DNA of 64,000 nucleotides from an uncultured Prevotellaceae bacterium (GTDB taxonomy: Bacteria > Bacteroidota > Bacteroidia > Bacteroidales > Bacteroidaceae), in NCBI GenBank assembly GCA_902799765.1, contig CADCBZ010000004.1, positions 17,604 to 81,603 on the forward strand. The letters are read 5' to 3'. Below, in pieces: positions 7,666 through 14,407 of the stretch (positions are counted from its first letter, which is position 1; the number at the start of each line of letters is the position of its first letter). The position numbers and the translations under genes are program-made. Below the pieces are notes generated by a model, which was given only the letters and a program-made list of their open reading frames with translations, had not been told where the DNA came from and made no database searches.

Positions 7666-9798
7666 TTATACTTTCTTCAAAACAACGGCAGAACGTGCCG
7701 GGATATAGAGTTTCAACCACTCCTTATGATCCTTGACATAGAGTGGATCATAGTTGGTCAGGTGTGTCATCGTGTCATCGGCAAAGCCGTTACCACCAAA
7801 GTCCTTCGAGTCGGTGTTCAGCACCACCTCGTATGAACCTGTCGGCACGAGGAAACCGTAATCGGTATAGCTGCGTGTCGGTGAGAAGTTGAACACGAAG
7901 ACAAGGTCGCCTCTCATGAAGCAGAGCACCTGGTCACCATCGTCGTGCCAGATCTCAACCACGGGTTTATCCTGGAAGTTACGCACGCTCTTAATGGTCT
8001 TCAGCATCTCACGGTCGAAGTCGCCCAACCAGTGATAGCAGAGGTCCTTATTATCCACGAGATTCCACTGACGGCGGGCATACTTATATGACCAGCCGTT
8101 ACCCTCACGCGGGAAGTCGATCCACTCCGGATGACCGAACTCATTACCCATGAAGTTCAGATAACCACCGTTGATGGCAGCAGCCGTCACCAGACGGATC
8201 ATCTTATGCATGGCGATACCACGCTGAGCCATATCGTTGACATCCTTCTTGGCGAAGTGCCAGTACATATCTGCATCAATCAGACGGAAGATGATGGTCT
8301 TATCACCTACCAATGCCTGGTCGTGACTCTCGCAGTATGAGATGGTCTTCTCGTCAGGACGACGGTTCTTAACCTCCCAGAAGATAGAACATACGTTAAT
8401 ATCCTCGTCGCGTACCTCCTTAATCGTCTTGATCCAGTAGTCAGGGATGTTCATCGCCATACGGTAGTCGAAGCCGTAACCGCCATCCTCGAACTTAGCA
8501 GCCAAGCCAGGCATACCTGATACTTCTTCCGCAATGGTGATAGCATCTGGATTCACCTCGTGAATCAGGCAGTTTGCCAGTGTGAGATAACAGATGGCAT
8601 TATCGTCCTCGTGACCGTTAAAGTAGTCACCATAACCACCGAAGGCCTCACCGAGTCCATGAGAGTAATACAGCATGGAGGTCACACCGTCGAAACGGAA
8701 ACCGTCAAACTTGAACTCCTCCAACCAATACTTACAGTTAGAGAGCAGGAAGTGCAACACGTCATCCTTACCATAGTCGAAGCAGAGAGAGTCCCATGCC
8801 GGATGCTCATGACGATCACCGGGATAGAAGAACTGATTCGGGTCACCAGCCAGGTTGCCCAAGCCTTCCACCTCGTTCTTCACAGCGTGAGAGTGTACGA
8901 TATCCATGATGACAGAGATGCCCAGACGGTGAGCCTCGTCGATCAAAGCCTTCAACTCCTCAGGCGTTCCGAAACGGCTGCTGGGAGCAAAGAACGAGCT
9001 CACATGATATCCGAAGGAGCCATAATAAGGATGCTCCTGAATAGCCATCACCTGAATAGCGTTATAACCATCCTTGGCAACGCGCGGCAGAATCTTCTCC
9101 TTGAACTCCGTATAGGTACCTACCTTCTCGGCATCCTGAGCCATACCTACATGACATTCGTAGATCAGCAGCGGACTCTTCTTAGGCTTGAAGTTCTTCT
9201 TTTTGAATTCGTATTTCTCCTCAGGATTCCAGACCTGTGCAGAGAAAATCTTGGTATTGTCGTCCTGTACCACACGACGGCACCAGGCTGGGATACGTTC
9301 ACCTTCACCACCGTTCCACTTTACCTTCATCTTGTAAAGCTGACCGTGCTTCAAGGCCTTCTCTGAGAGCTTCAGTTCCCAGTTGCCAGTACCCTCAATA
9401 CGCTTGCAACGATACTTCTCATCTTCCTTCCAGTCATTGAAGTCACCGATCAGATAAATGTCTGTGGCGTTAGGAGCCCACTCGCGGAACACCCAACCTT
9501 TGGGCAGCTTGTGGAGTCCGAAATAGAGATGACCGGAAGCAAAGTCAGAGAGCTTCTGCTTTCCGTTCTTTGTCAGCTGTCCGATCTTCCACAGGGCATG
9601 GTCGTGACGGCCGCGGATCGCCCCTTCGAAGGGCTCCAGCCATGAGTCGTTCCTCACAAGACCAATGTGCTGCGGAGCAGTCTGGTCAACAATCTTCTCA
9701 ACCTTCTTGGCGCAAGATTTCTTCGCCGTTGTGGCTTTTTTAGGAGCTGCAGCTTTCTTTGCAGCAGGCTTTTTAGTGGTTTCTTTCTTTGTTGCCAT
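7666..9798 (-). CDS. glgB: 1,4-alpha-glucan (glycogen) branching enzyme with a Lys/Ala-rich N-terminal tail
   Basis: This 710-residue GH13 enzyme cuts alpha-1,4 glucan chains and reattaches them by alpha-1,6 links during glycogen synthesis in the cytosol. A CBM48-type domain (about 75-175) precedes the barrel. The nucleophile is D370 in GFRFDGVTSM, the acid/base lies in the E424-E425 pair (AEEVSG), and the transition-state histidine and aspartate are in CESHDQALVGDKT. These motifs resemble the eukaryote-type GH13_8 group more than E. coli GlgB. The first 35 or so residues are an unusual Lys/Ala/Thr-rich tail with KKPAAKK-type repeats that does not belong to the enzyme fold. It lies 6 nt after the YhcH gene in one operon. 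Confidence 0.93.
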   Translation of the reverse strand: MATKKETTKKPAAKKAAAPKKATTAKKSCAKKVEKIVDQTAPQHIGLVRNDSWLEPFEGAIRGRHDHALWKIGQLTKNGKQKLSDFASGHLYFGLHKLPKGWVFREWAPNATDIYLIGDFNDWKEDEKYRCKRIEGTGNWELKLSEKALKHGQLYKMKVKWNGGEGERIPAWCRRVVQDDNTKIFSAQVWNPEEKYEFKKKNFKPKKSPLLIYECHVGMAQDAEKVGTYTEFKEKILPRVAKDGYNAIQVMAIQEHPYYGSFGYHVSSFFAPSSRFGTPEELKALIDEAHRLGISVIMDIVHSHAVKNEVEGLGNLAGDPNQFFYPGDRHEHPAWDSLCFDYGKDDVLHFLLSNCKYWLEEFKFDGFRFDGVTSMLYYSHGLGEAFGGYGDYFNGHEDDNAICYLTLANCLIHEVNPDAITIAEEVSGMPGLAAKFEDGGYGFDYRMAMNIPDYWIKTIKEVRDEDINVCSIFWEVKNRRPDEKTISYCESHDQALVGDKTIIFRLIDADMYWHFAKKDVNDMAQRGIAMHKMIRLVTAAAINGGYLNFMGNEFGHPEWIDFPREGNGWSYKYARRQWNLVDNKDLCYHWLGDFDREMLKTIKSVRNFQDKPVVEIWHDDGDQVLCFMRGDLVFVFNFSPTRSYTDYGFLVPTGSYEVVLNTDSKDFGGNGFADDTMTHLTNYDPLYVKDHKEWLKLYIPARSAVVLKKV

Positions 9799-9804
9799 AA
9801 GTTA

Positions 9805-10254
9805 TTACTTTACCTTAACCTTAAAAATTGCTTTCTTGATTTCCTCGTTTTCCGATATACAGGGTGCATGACCATCCTGAGGGAAGAATATAGCCATCTG
9901 ACAGGGCTTGAGGGTGACATAGGTCTGCGCCATTGTTGTACCGTATTTCGTAATATCCTTCTCTGCATTGTATTCAAACTCAGGCAGGTCTCCTAAAGGA
10001 GTATAGCCGAAGGTCTCGTTGCATGAGAGAGGGATCTGAATATCAATCATGTCAATATGAGTCTCCAGCGTGGCGGCCTCCCTTGCACGGCCTTTAGCCA
10101 CAGTGAGATTCAGAAACAGATCCTTGTCCTTGATAGGATACTTGCCAGCCTCCATCGTCTGGAGATCGTGCGTCTTCAGGAATTCCACTACGTCGGCAAA
10201 CAGCGGATTCAGTGCTGTGTATTTGCCCAGATTGTCAAGCGTGTCGATGATCAT
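9805..10254 (-). CDS. YhcH/YjgK/YiaL family cupin-like protein
   Basis: This 149-residue protein matches the YhcH/YjgK/YiaL (DUF386) family, beta-barrel proteins linked in other bacteria to sialic-acid or sugar catabolism and biofilm traits. The typical features are the MIIDTLDNLGKY start, LETHIDMIDIQIPL with its conserved His and Asp, and FFPQDGHAPC near the C-terminus. The family length is about 150 residues. It lies in the minus operon 25 nt after the MORN gene and 6 nt before glgB. A sugar-anomer or sugar-processing role is plausible from the family and the neighbour, but the substrate is unknown. Confidence 0.85.
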   Translation of the reverse strand: MIIDTLDNLGKYTALNPLFADVVEFLKTHDLQTMEAGKYPIKDKDLFLNLTVAKGRAREAATLETHIDMIDIQIPLSCNETFGYTPLGDLPEFEYNAEKDITKYGTTMAQTYVTLKPCQMAIFFPQDGHAPCISENEEIKKAIFKVKVK

Positions 10255-10279
10255 AACGATTATAATTTTTAAGTTGTTG

Positions 10280-11392
10280 TTATTTGATTTGCCTGTGTCC
10301 GCGGGTATAGATCCCTTGGGCTTTTATATTTCCATCTCTGTCTTTCTCTACGAACTTGCCGTCGCGCACATCGTCGGCATAGGTGCCTTCAAAACGGTTA
10401 CCATCCTTATCCTCCTCAATGGCAGGACCGTTGCGCTTACCATCCTTGAAGATGCCCTTGAACTTCGAGCCGTCGGCAAAACGGGCGATGCACTCGCCGT
10501 TGGGCTGACCGTTCATGAAGATGCCTTCTACGGTGTCACCGTTCTTCTTACTCAGCTTTCCTTTGCCGCTCTGTTTATCCGATTTCCACTGACCTACATA
10601 GCTGTCGCCGTTCTTCCATACGAAAGTGCCCTGACCATGCTTGTCGCCATTCAGAAACTGACCTGTATATTTGTCACCATTGGCATATTTGAAGATACCC
10701 GAACCAGTACGTGCGCCATGCGAATAGTCGCCCTCATACACGTCACCGTTCTGGAACTTATAGATACCACGCCCGTTCATCTCATCATCCAACCACTGAC
10801 CGATATAACTGTCACCGTCAGAATAGGTAAAGGTGCCATTACCAGAGCGCATATTATCCTTCCAGTCACCATTGTATGAAGAACCGTCTCCCCAGTCGAA
10901 GAGGCCCTTGCCGTTACGCTTGTCATTCAGCCAGTCACCTTTATAGAAGGCGCCTGTAGCGTAAAGATACATACCCTTGCCCGAGCGTTTGTCCTGTTTC
11001 CAGTCGCCGTCATACTTGTCGCCGTTGAAGTAATACATCACGCCATGACCATGCTGGTAGTCACGAAACCACAGACCCTCATAACGGTTGTTGTTCAGGA
11101 AATAATAGGTACCTTGTCCGTGCTGCTGGTCCTGAAACCACTCTCCTTCGTATTTCTCGCCGTCGGCAAAGGTATAGACGCCATAGCCCTGACGCTTGCC
11201 CTTCACGTATTCTCCTTCGTAACTGTTACCGTTCTTATAGCTTGTGCGGCCTTTGCCATTAGGCTTTCCGCCCACCATCTCTCCATTGTATTCTCCCCCG
11301 TCCTTCGTCTTGGCAGAACCGAGGGTAATCTTCTGGGCTCCAACCATCAACGGAAGCATCAACATCAGTATTGTATATGTAAATCTCTTCAT
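10280..11392 (-). CDS. Exported MORN-repeat protein with 14 regular repeats
   Basis: This 370-residue protein has a signal peptide (MKRFTYTILMLMLPLMVGAQ) followed by 14 consecutive units of 23 residues from about residue 34 to 356. Each has the MORN pattern Y-x-G-x-W/Y-x(6)-G-x-G. The C-terminal units are more degenerate, with VEG, FKG and FEG replacing YEG. MORN repeats form an elongated beta-solenoid, used for surface, membrane or enzyme scaffolding. In this position the protein is probably periplasmic or surface-associated. It is the first gene of the operon, with a -7 element at 11421-11428. No enzymatic domain is present, and the link to glycogen branching enzyme downstream is unexplained. 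Confidence 0.85.
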   Translation of the reverse strand: MKRFTYTILMLMLPLMVGAQKITLGSAKTKDGGEYNGEMVGGKPNGKGRTSYKNGNSYEGEYVKGKRQGYGVYTFADGEKYEGEWFQDQQHGQGTYYFLNNNRYEGLWFRDYQHGHGVMYYFNGDKYDGDWKQDKRSGKGMYLYATGAFYKGDWLNDKRNGKGLFDWGDGSSYNGDWKDNMRSGNGTFTYSDGDSYIGQWLDDEMNGRGIYKFQNGDVYEGDYSHGARTGSGIFKYANGDKYTGQFLNGDKHGQGTFVWKNGDSYVGQWKSDKQSGKGKLSKKNGDTVEGIFMNGQPNGECIARFADGSKFKGIFKDGKRNGPAIEEDKDGNRFEGTYADDVRDGKFVEKDRDGNIKAQGIYTRGHRQIK

Positions 11393-11420
11393 GAGTAATC
11401 TTGCTTTTTTAAATCATGTG

Positions 11421-11428
11421 CAAATTTA
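11421..11428 (-). promoter_or_regulatory. -7 promoter element of the MORN-yhcH-glgB operon
   Basis: The minus strand reads TAAATTTG followed by C, matching TAnnTTTG, 28 nt upstream of the ATG at 11392. No other -7 element is evident before the following genes of the operon. Confidence 0.6.
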
Positions 11429-11515
11429 CTGATTTTTTCTGAGACCAGCAAATTTTTCTCATACTTATTAACGTTTATTTCTTATTATTTATTTGGTTTT
11501 CTTCTCACTTATTCG

Positions 11516-11523
11516 TATCTTTG
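11516..11523 (+). promoter_or_regulatory. -7 promoter element of kdsB, almost touching the start codon
   Basis: TATCTTTG followed by CA ends only 8 nt before the ATG at 11532. A transcription start a few bases downstream of the element would leave a leader of about zero to five nucleotides. Confidence 0.65.
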
Positions 11524-11531
11524 CATCCTGT

Positions 11532-12272
11532 ATGAAATATATCGCAATTATCCCCGCCCGTTACGCTTCCACGCGATTTCCGGGCAAACCGCTGGCGATG
11601 CTTGGCGGTAAGTCAGTGATTCAGAGAGTGTATGAGCAGGTGAGCAGCGTGCTCGACGAGGTCTATGTGGCTACCGACGATGAGCGCATCTTCTCCTGTG
11701 TGGAATCCTTTGGCGGTAAGGCAGTGATGACCCGATCCGACCATAAGAGCGGTACCGACCGTATCCAGGAAGCTGTTGAGAAGATCGGTACCCAGGCCGA
11801 CGTCATCATCAATGTTCAGGGTGACGAGCCTTTCATCCAACCCTCACAGGTAGAGACCCTGATGCATCTCTTCGACGAGTCCTCTACCCAGATTGGTACG
11901 CTCGGCAAACGGTTTGATTCCTTAGAGGCCATCCAGAATCCTAATTCGCCAAAGATCGTCACCGACATCCGAGGCTTTGCCCTCTATTTTAGCCGTTCGG
12001 TGATTCCTTATATCAGAGGTGTCGAGACACAGGATTGGTTCGGACAGTATCCCTTCCTCAAGCACTTGGGTATCTATGCTTATCGACGTGAAGTGTTGGC
12101 AGAAGTAACAAAACTGCCTCAGAGCAGTCTGGAGAAGGCTGAGAGTCTGGAGCAGTTACGTTGGCTGGAGAACGGTTATCGCATCCGTGTCGGGCTGACC
12201 GATGTCGAGACTGTTGGCATCGACACACCAGAGGATCTGCAACGGGCTGAGGCTTTCCTCAAAACCATATGA
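11532..12272 (+). CDS. kdsB: 3-deoxy-manno-octulosonate cytidylyltransferase (CMP-KDO synthetase)
   Basis: This 246-residue cytosolic enzyme activates KDO with CTP to CMP-KDO for the inner core of lipopolysaccharide. The N-terminal IPARYASTRFPGKPL nucleotide-binding loop, NVQGDEPFI near residue 96 and the KHLGIYAYRREVL segment are diagnostic. The open frame reaches upstream to 11493, but those 13 codons cover the -7 element. The conserved MKYIAIIPARYAS start at 11532 is therefore correct. The leader would be minimal, so translation may be leaderless. The gene stands alone and converges with dnaJ across a shared hairpin terminator. Confidence 0.93.
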   Translation: MKYIAIIPARYASTRFPGKPLAMLGGKSVIQRVYEQVSSVLDEVYVATDDERIFSCVESFGGKAVMTRSDHKSGTDRIQEAVEKIGTQADVIINVQGDEPFIQPSQVETLMHLFDESSTQIGTLGKRFDSLEAIQNPNSPKIVTDIRGFALYFSRSVIPYIRGVETQDWFGQYPFLKHLGIYAYRREVLAEVTKLPQSSLEKAESLEQLRWLENGYRIRVGLTDVETVGIDTPEDLQRAEAFLKTI

Positions 12273-12284
12273 TAACAAAGAAAC

Positions 12285-12308
12285 GAGGGCGTGATTCTTC
12301 ACGCCCTC
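12285..12308. terminator. Shared hairpin terminator between kdsB and dnaJ
   Basis: A perfect 10-bp stem, GAGGGCGTGA (12285-12294) and TCACGCCCTC (12299-12308), closes a 4-nt loop. The minus-strand side is followed by a T-rich stretch; the plus side is weaker. The dnaJ stop codon lies inside the stem. Confidence 0.7.
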
Positions 12309-13000
12309 TGCATTTCTCTTAATAGTTCTTTCTGTCGCTCTGTCAGGTTGGTCGGCAACTTCACCTGGTAGGTGATAATCAGATCACCAAAGGTACCATC
12401 GCCCCGATCATAACCCTTACCTCTCAGACGAACCTTCGTTCCTGGCTGTGTCTCTGGTTTGATCTTCATCTTCACCTTCGAGCCGTTCGACAGCGTGATC
12501 ATCACTTCACCGCCCAACATGGCCGTATAGAAGTCGATGGATACGTTGGCGTTCATCTCGCCGGAATTGGTACGAGTCTGTTGTCTGAAGCCAGAACCGC
12601 CGCTTGAGAAGCCCTGAAAACCACCAAAGCCCCCACCCTGCTGACCTTTTCTGCCAAACAGGTCCTCAAAGAACGAACTGAAGCCTCTGCCACCCGTAAA
12701 ACTCGAGAAGTCGAAGCCACCAAACGGATTGCCGCCACCAGCACCGCCGGCACCGAAACCACCGAACTGGTCAGCCTGTTTCCACTGCTCACCATACTGG
12801 TCATACTTCTTTCGCTTCTCTGGGTCGCCAATCACGTCATACGCTTCCTGCAGCGCCTGGAACTTAGCCTGCGCTTTCGGATCATCAGGATGCAAGTCTG
12901 GGTGAAACTGCTTGGCACGTTTCAGATACGCCTTCTTCACATCCTTCTGCGGAATCGTCTTATCTACGCCTAAAATCTTGTAATAGTCTATAAATGCCAT
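12299..13000 (-). CDS. DnaJ/CbpA-type J-domain co-chaperone with a single C-terminal domain
   Basis: This 233-residue protein has an N-terminal J-domain with HPD at residues 33-35, which stimulates DnaK ATPase. A long Gly/Phe-rich linker follows (about 77-145), then one beta-sandwich substrate-binding domain (about 148-222). CbpA and DnaJ normally have two such domains and 300 or more residues; here the second domain and any zinc centre are absent. Unusually for this phylum, a canonical AGGAGG lies just before the start (13011-13016). The promoter is not clear; a weak TATTCCTTTG lies further upstream. The neighbours give no functional hint. Confidence 0.87.
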   Translation of the reverse strand: MAFIDYYKILGVDKTIPQKDVKKAYLKRAKQFHPDLHPDDPKAQAKFQALQEAYDVIGDPEKRKKYDQYGEQWKQADQFGGFGAGGAGGGNPFGGFDFSSFTGGRGFSSFFEDLFGRKGQQGGGFGGFQGFSSGGSGFRQQTRTNSGEMNANVSIDFYTAMLGGEVMITLSNGSKVKMKIKPETQPGTKVRLRGKGYDRGDGTFGDLIITYQVKLPTNLTERQKELLREMQRA

Positions 13001-13076
13001 AAACTTGTCCTCCTTCTTTTTTGTTATTTATTCTACCAAGCCTACAGCAAAAACCGTGCCTAAAACAAAGGAATAT

Positions 13077-13084
13077 TATCTTTG
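13077..13084 (+). promoter_or_regulatory. -7 promoter-like element entering the repeat island
   Basis: TATCTTTG followed by C matches TAnnTTTG on the plus strand, 50 bp before the palindrome array. No open frame of note follows, so any product would be an RNA through the array. Confidence 0.4.
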
Positions 13085-13134
13085 CTTTGTTCTGATAATC
13101 TTTACAGTGTGTTCAGATGGCATCTACGAGAGAA

Positions 13135-13214
13135 GGAGATAATCTCCGTTATATAGAAGGGATTATCTCTTTCCTTCGTGGAGATGATCTCCATTAGTCG
13201 TGGAGACTATCTGG
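13135..13214. repeat. Four palindromes at 22-bp spacing, consensus GGAGATnATCTCC
   Basis: Near-palindromic 13-mers begin at 13135 (GGAGATAATCTCC), 13158 (GGGATTATCTCTT, degenerate), 13180 (GGAGATGATCTCC) and 13202 (GGAGACTATCTGG). The steps are 23, 22 and 22 bp, about two helical turns, so all would face the same side of DNA. Units three and four also share flanks (TCGT before, AT-rich after). This looks like an operator array or a small tandem repeat. No regulator is identifiable nearby. Confidence 0.6.
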
Positions 13215-13281
13215 ATAAGGGAAAGAAGGCATTTCTATGAAAATAATGACTAAATTATTTGGAAATCGACGATTTTTGTTG

Positions 13282-13289
13282 TATCTTTG
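13282..13289 (+). promoter_or_regulatory. -7 promoter element for the plus-strand island transcript
   Basis: TATCTTTG followed by CA is a strong -7 match. It precedes a region with extensive hairpins ending at the terminator at 13579-13620. A nine-codon frame (ATG at 13308) overlaps the left arm of the first hairpin. Confidence 0.6.
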
Positions 13290-13310
13290 CACCGTTAATC
13301 AAAACTATGA

Positions 13311-13427
13311 AACAGATACAACAGATACACAGATAAAATCTAAGATATCTCGCGTACCGCGCGCCTATATGCGTATACGCGGTACGCGAGGAAATATAGA
13401 AACTATCTGTTATATCTGTTATCTGTT
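13311..13427. repeat. Large inverted repeat: AACAGATA arms around a GC-rich palindrome
   Basis: The left arm (13311-13335) contains three spaced copies of AACAGATA or ACAGATA, and the right arm (13404-13427) holds the matching TATCTGTT copies. Inside, TCGCGTACCGCG (13350-13361) pairs perfectly with CGCGGTACGCGA (13378-13389) around a 16-nt loop. The whole folds into one long stem with small bulges. Confidence 0.75.
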
Positions 13428-13462
13428 ACTTACCAATGTGCTATATAATAGCAATATTTCCT

Positions 13463-13518
13463 GGATTTAATTCCAGCAATTGCTACATTTAAATGTAACA
13501 AGTTCCAGAATTAAATCC
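13463..13518. repeat. 56-bp imperfect palindrome
   Basis: Two 28-nt arms pair at about 23 of 28 positions around the perfect 14-bp centre TACATTTAAATGTA (13484-13497). The outer arms are GGATTTAATTC (13463-13473) and GAATTAAATCC (13508-13518). There is no loop at the centre, so it may form a cruciform or, in RNA, a long hairpin. Confidence 0.7.
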
Positions 13519-13578
13519 CGCAAATGACACTACTTATTGACAAACTCACGCGCTTCTATTCCACACAAATCTATAAAA

Positions 13579-13620
13579 TAGGCGCAATAACCTCACGGTC
13601 GTGCGCCTAGAAGATTTTTT
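13579..13620 (+). terminator. Intrinsic terminator inside the island
   Basis: TAGGCGCA (13579-13586) pairs with TGCGCCTA (13602-13609) around a 15-nt loop, followed by a T-run at 615-620. On the minus strand the hairpin is also followed by a T-rich segment, so it may work in both directions. Confidence 0.6.
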
Positions 13621-13774
13621 AATTGATTTTATTAACTAATTAATCCTGCTGGATGCCTTCACAGGCTACATCAGGCTTCTAAACTTAAGACACCCACAGG
13701 ATTTGTGGGCATATCATTCAACTTGATTCAAGTCGTATATTATAGACATCCCTACGTCAATAACAAAAACACAC

Positions 13775-14018
13775 GAAAAAAGCGTGGCACTATTTGCCCG
13801 CTATTGAATCGAAGGTTGTAGGATACCCGCTAAATGATAACTGACAATAGTCCACGCAGATATGCTATACCTCCACAAAGGGGCTAAATAACATAATGCG
13901 TGAACGAAGATTGCCGTTAATCCCTTTAGCTGAAACTTCCTACATTTCGATTCAGGACAACAAGCATTTCGCTCTTTTCTAAATAGTGTTCTCTCCAGCA
14001 CACCTGCCAGACATTGAA
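13775..14018 (-). ncRNA. Candidate structured RNA, minus strand, about 244 nt
   Basis: A -7 element at 14024-14031 points into this segment, and a six-T run (13776-13781) follows its last stem. Long-range pairs are visible in RNA sense: CACTATTT (13981-13988) with AAATAGTG (13788-13795), TGAATCGAA (13946-13954) with TTCGATTCA (13805-13813), and TGTAGGA (13938-13944) with TCCTACA (13817-13823). A competing stem, GCGTGGACTATT (13846-13857) with AATAGTGCCACGC (13782-13794), uses the same 3' bases and would act as the terminator. It lacks the rnpB, tmRNA and SRP RNA signature motifs I know. Confidence 0.5.
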
Positions 14019-14023
14019 CGGTG

Positions 14024-14031
14024 CAAAGATA
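14024..14031 (-). promoter_or_regulatory. -7 promoter element for the minus-strand island transcript
   Basis: The minus strand reads TATCTTTG followed by CA, a strong TAnnTTTG match, with AT-rich DNA upstream (14032-14160). No protein-coding start lies at a sensible distance downstream. Confidence 0.6.
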
Positions 14032-14161
14032 CAAAATAATATGTAAAAACCAAAACTTTTAGAGAAAAAAGTGACACTATCGGAATAAATTCTCAATTAT
14101 GGATTAAATAAATTGTAGAGGTTAGCCTAATTATATTGTCTATTAAATTTCCTTTTGTTGC

Positions 14162-14207
14162 AAAAAATAAAACAGGTGCTGCGTGTCGTTAAGACACACG
14201 CAAGCAC
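14162..14207 (-). terminator. Intrinsic terminator of the histidine acid phosphatase gene
   Basis: In minus sense, GTGCTTGCGTGTGTC pairs with GACACGCAGCAC (14176-14207) with small bulges, followed by a T-rich tract complementary to 14162-14173. It is the first terminator after the phosphatase stop at 14424. The phosphatase mRNA would therefore carry the 22-bp repeat array in its 3' untranslated region. Confidence 0.6.
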
Positions 14208-14222
14208 TCATCTTATTCTTTC

Positions 14223-14257
14223 ATTATAATCTTTATCTGTATTATCAAGATTATAAT
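14223..14257. repeat. Perfect 11-bp inverted repeat
   Basis: ATTATAATCTT (14223-14233) and AAGATTATAAT (14247-14257) form perfect arms. The perfect GC palindrome GCGCGTACGCGC follows at 14276-14287. The role is unknown. Confidence 0.55.
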
Positions 14258-14330
14258 AATTATCTGCATTATAAGGCGCGTACGCGCGTAAGGCAAAGAA
14301 AAGTAAAACGTAATGAATTGGCTTGCGTTT

Positions 14331-14407
14331 AGTTACTTTTTGCAGTGCAATTAGTTACTTTTTAGTCTGCAAAAAGTTACTTTTTACGATGCGATTAGTT
14401 ACTTTTT
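14331..14407. repeat. Four direct repeats AGTTACTTTTT at exact 22-bp spacing
   Basis: Identical 11-mers begin at 14331, 14353, 14375 and 14397, separated by 11-bp variable segments that are themselves partly related (GC-containing, ending in ATT or AAA). Because 22 is not a multiple of three and no conserved frame exists, the array is not coding. The units are too short for CRISPR. The regular two-turn spacing resembles binding sites for a direct-repeat regulator, or a small tandem repeat. It lies just after the phosphatase stop. Confidence 0.7.

Larger units (their letters stand above)
13296..13620 (+). ncRNA. Candidate structured RNA, plus strand, about 325 nt
   Basis: The segment is bounded by a strong -7 element and a hairpin with a T-run. 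It holds two large imperfect hairpins (13311-13427 and 13463-13518) and no substantial reading frame. The only small frame, MKQIQQIHR at 13308-13337, reads through the AACAGATA repeats of the first hairpin and could be a leader peptide. The boundaries are inferred. It could instead be a palindromic mobile remnant carrying a promoter. The family is unknown to me. Confidence 0.4.

Noticed and set aside
8560-9366. 268-codon plus-strand frame opposite glgB
   Set aside because: It is a shadow of a long conserved enzyme gene with biased codon use.
10070-10879. 269-codon plus-strand frame opposite the MORN gene
   Set aside because: It is antisense to a periodic repeat gene, which keeps a complementary frame open; there is no promoter and no family resemblance.
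13237-13470. 77-codon plus-strand frame in the island
   Set aside because: It runs through the -7 element and both arms of the AACAGATA hairpin, and its codons only mirror the inverted repeat.
13805-13954. tRNA-like TTCGATTC segments
   Set aside because: They look like T-loops, but no acceptor, D or anticodon arms surround them; they pair with each other instead.
13775-14018. RNase P RNA, tmRNA or SRP RNA
   Set aside because: None of the signature sequences I know for these RNAs is present, so the segment is left as an unknown RNA candidate.
13801-14034. 77-codon minus-strand frame in the island
   Set aside because: Its start lies at or upstream of the -7 element at 14024-14031 and the segment is better explained as structured RNA.
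14331-14407. Possible CRISPR array
   Set aside because: Repeats are 11 bp with 11-bp spacers, far too short, and no cas genes are present.
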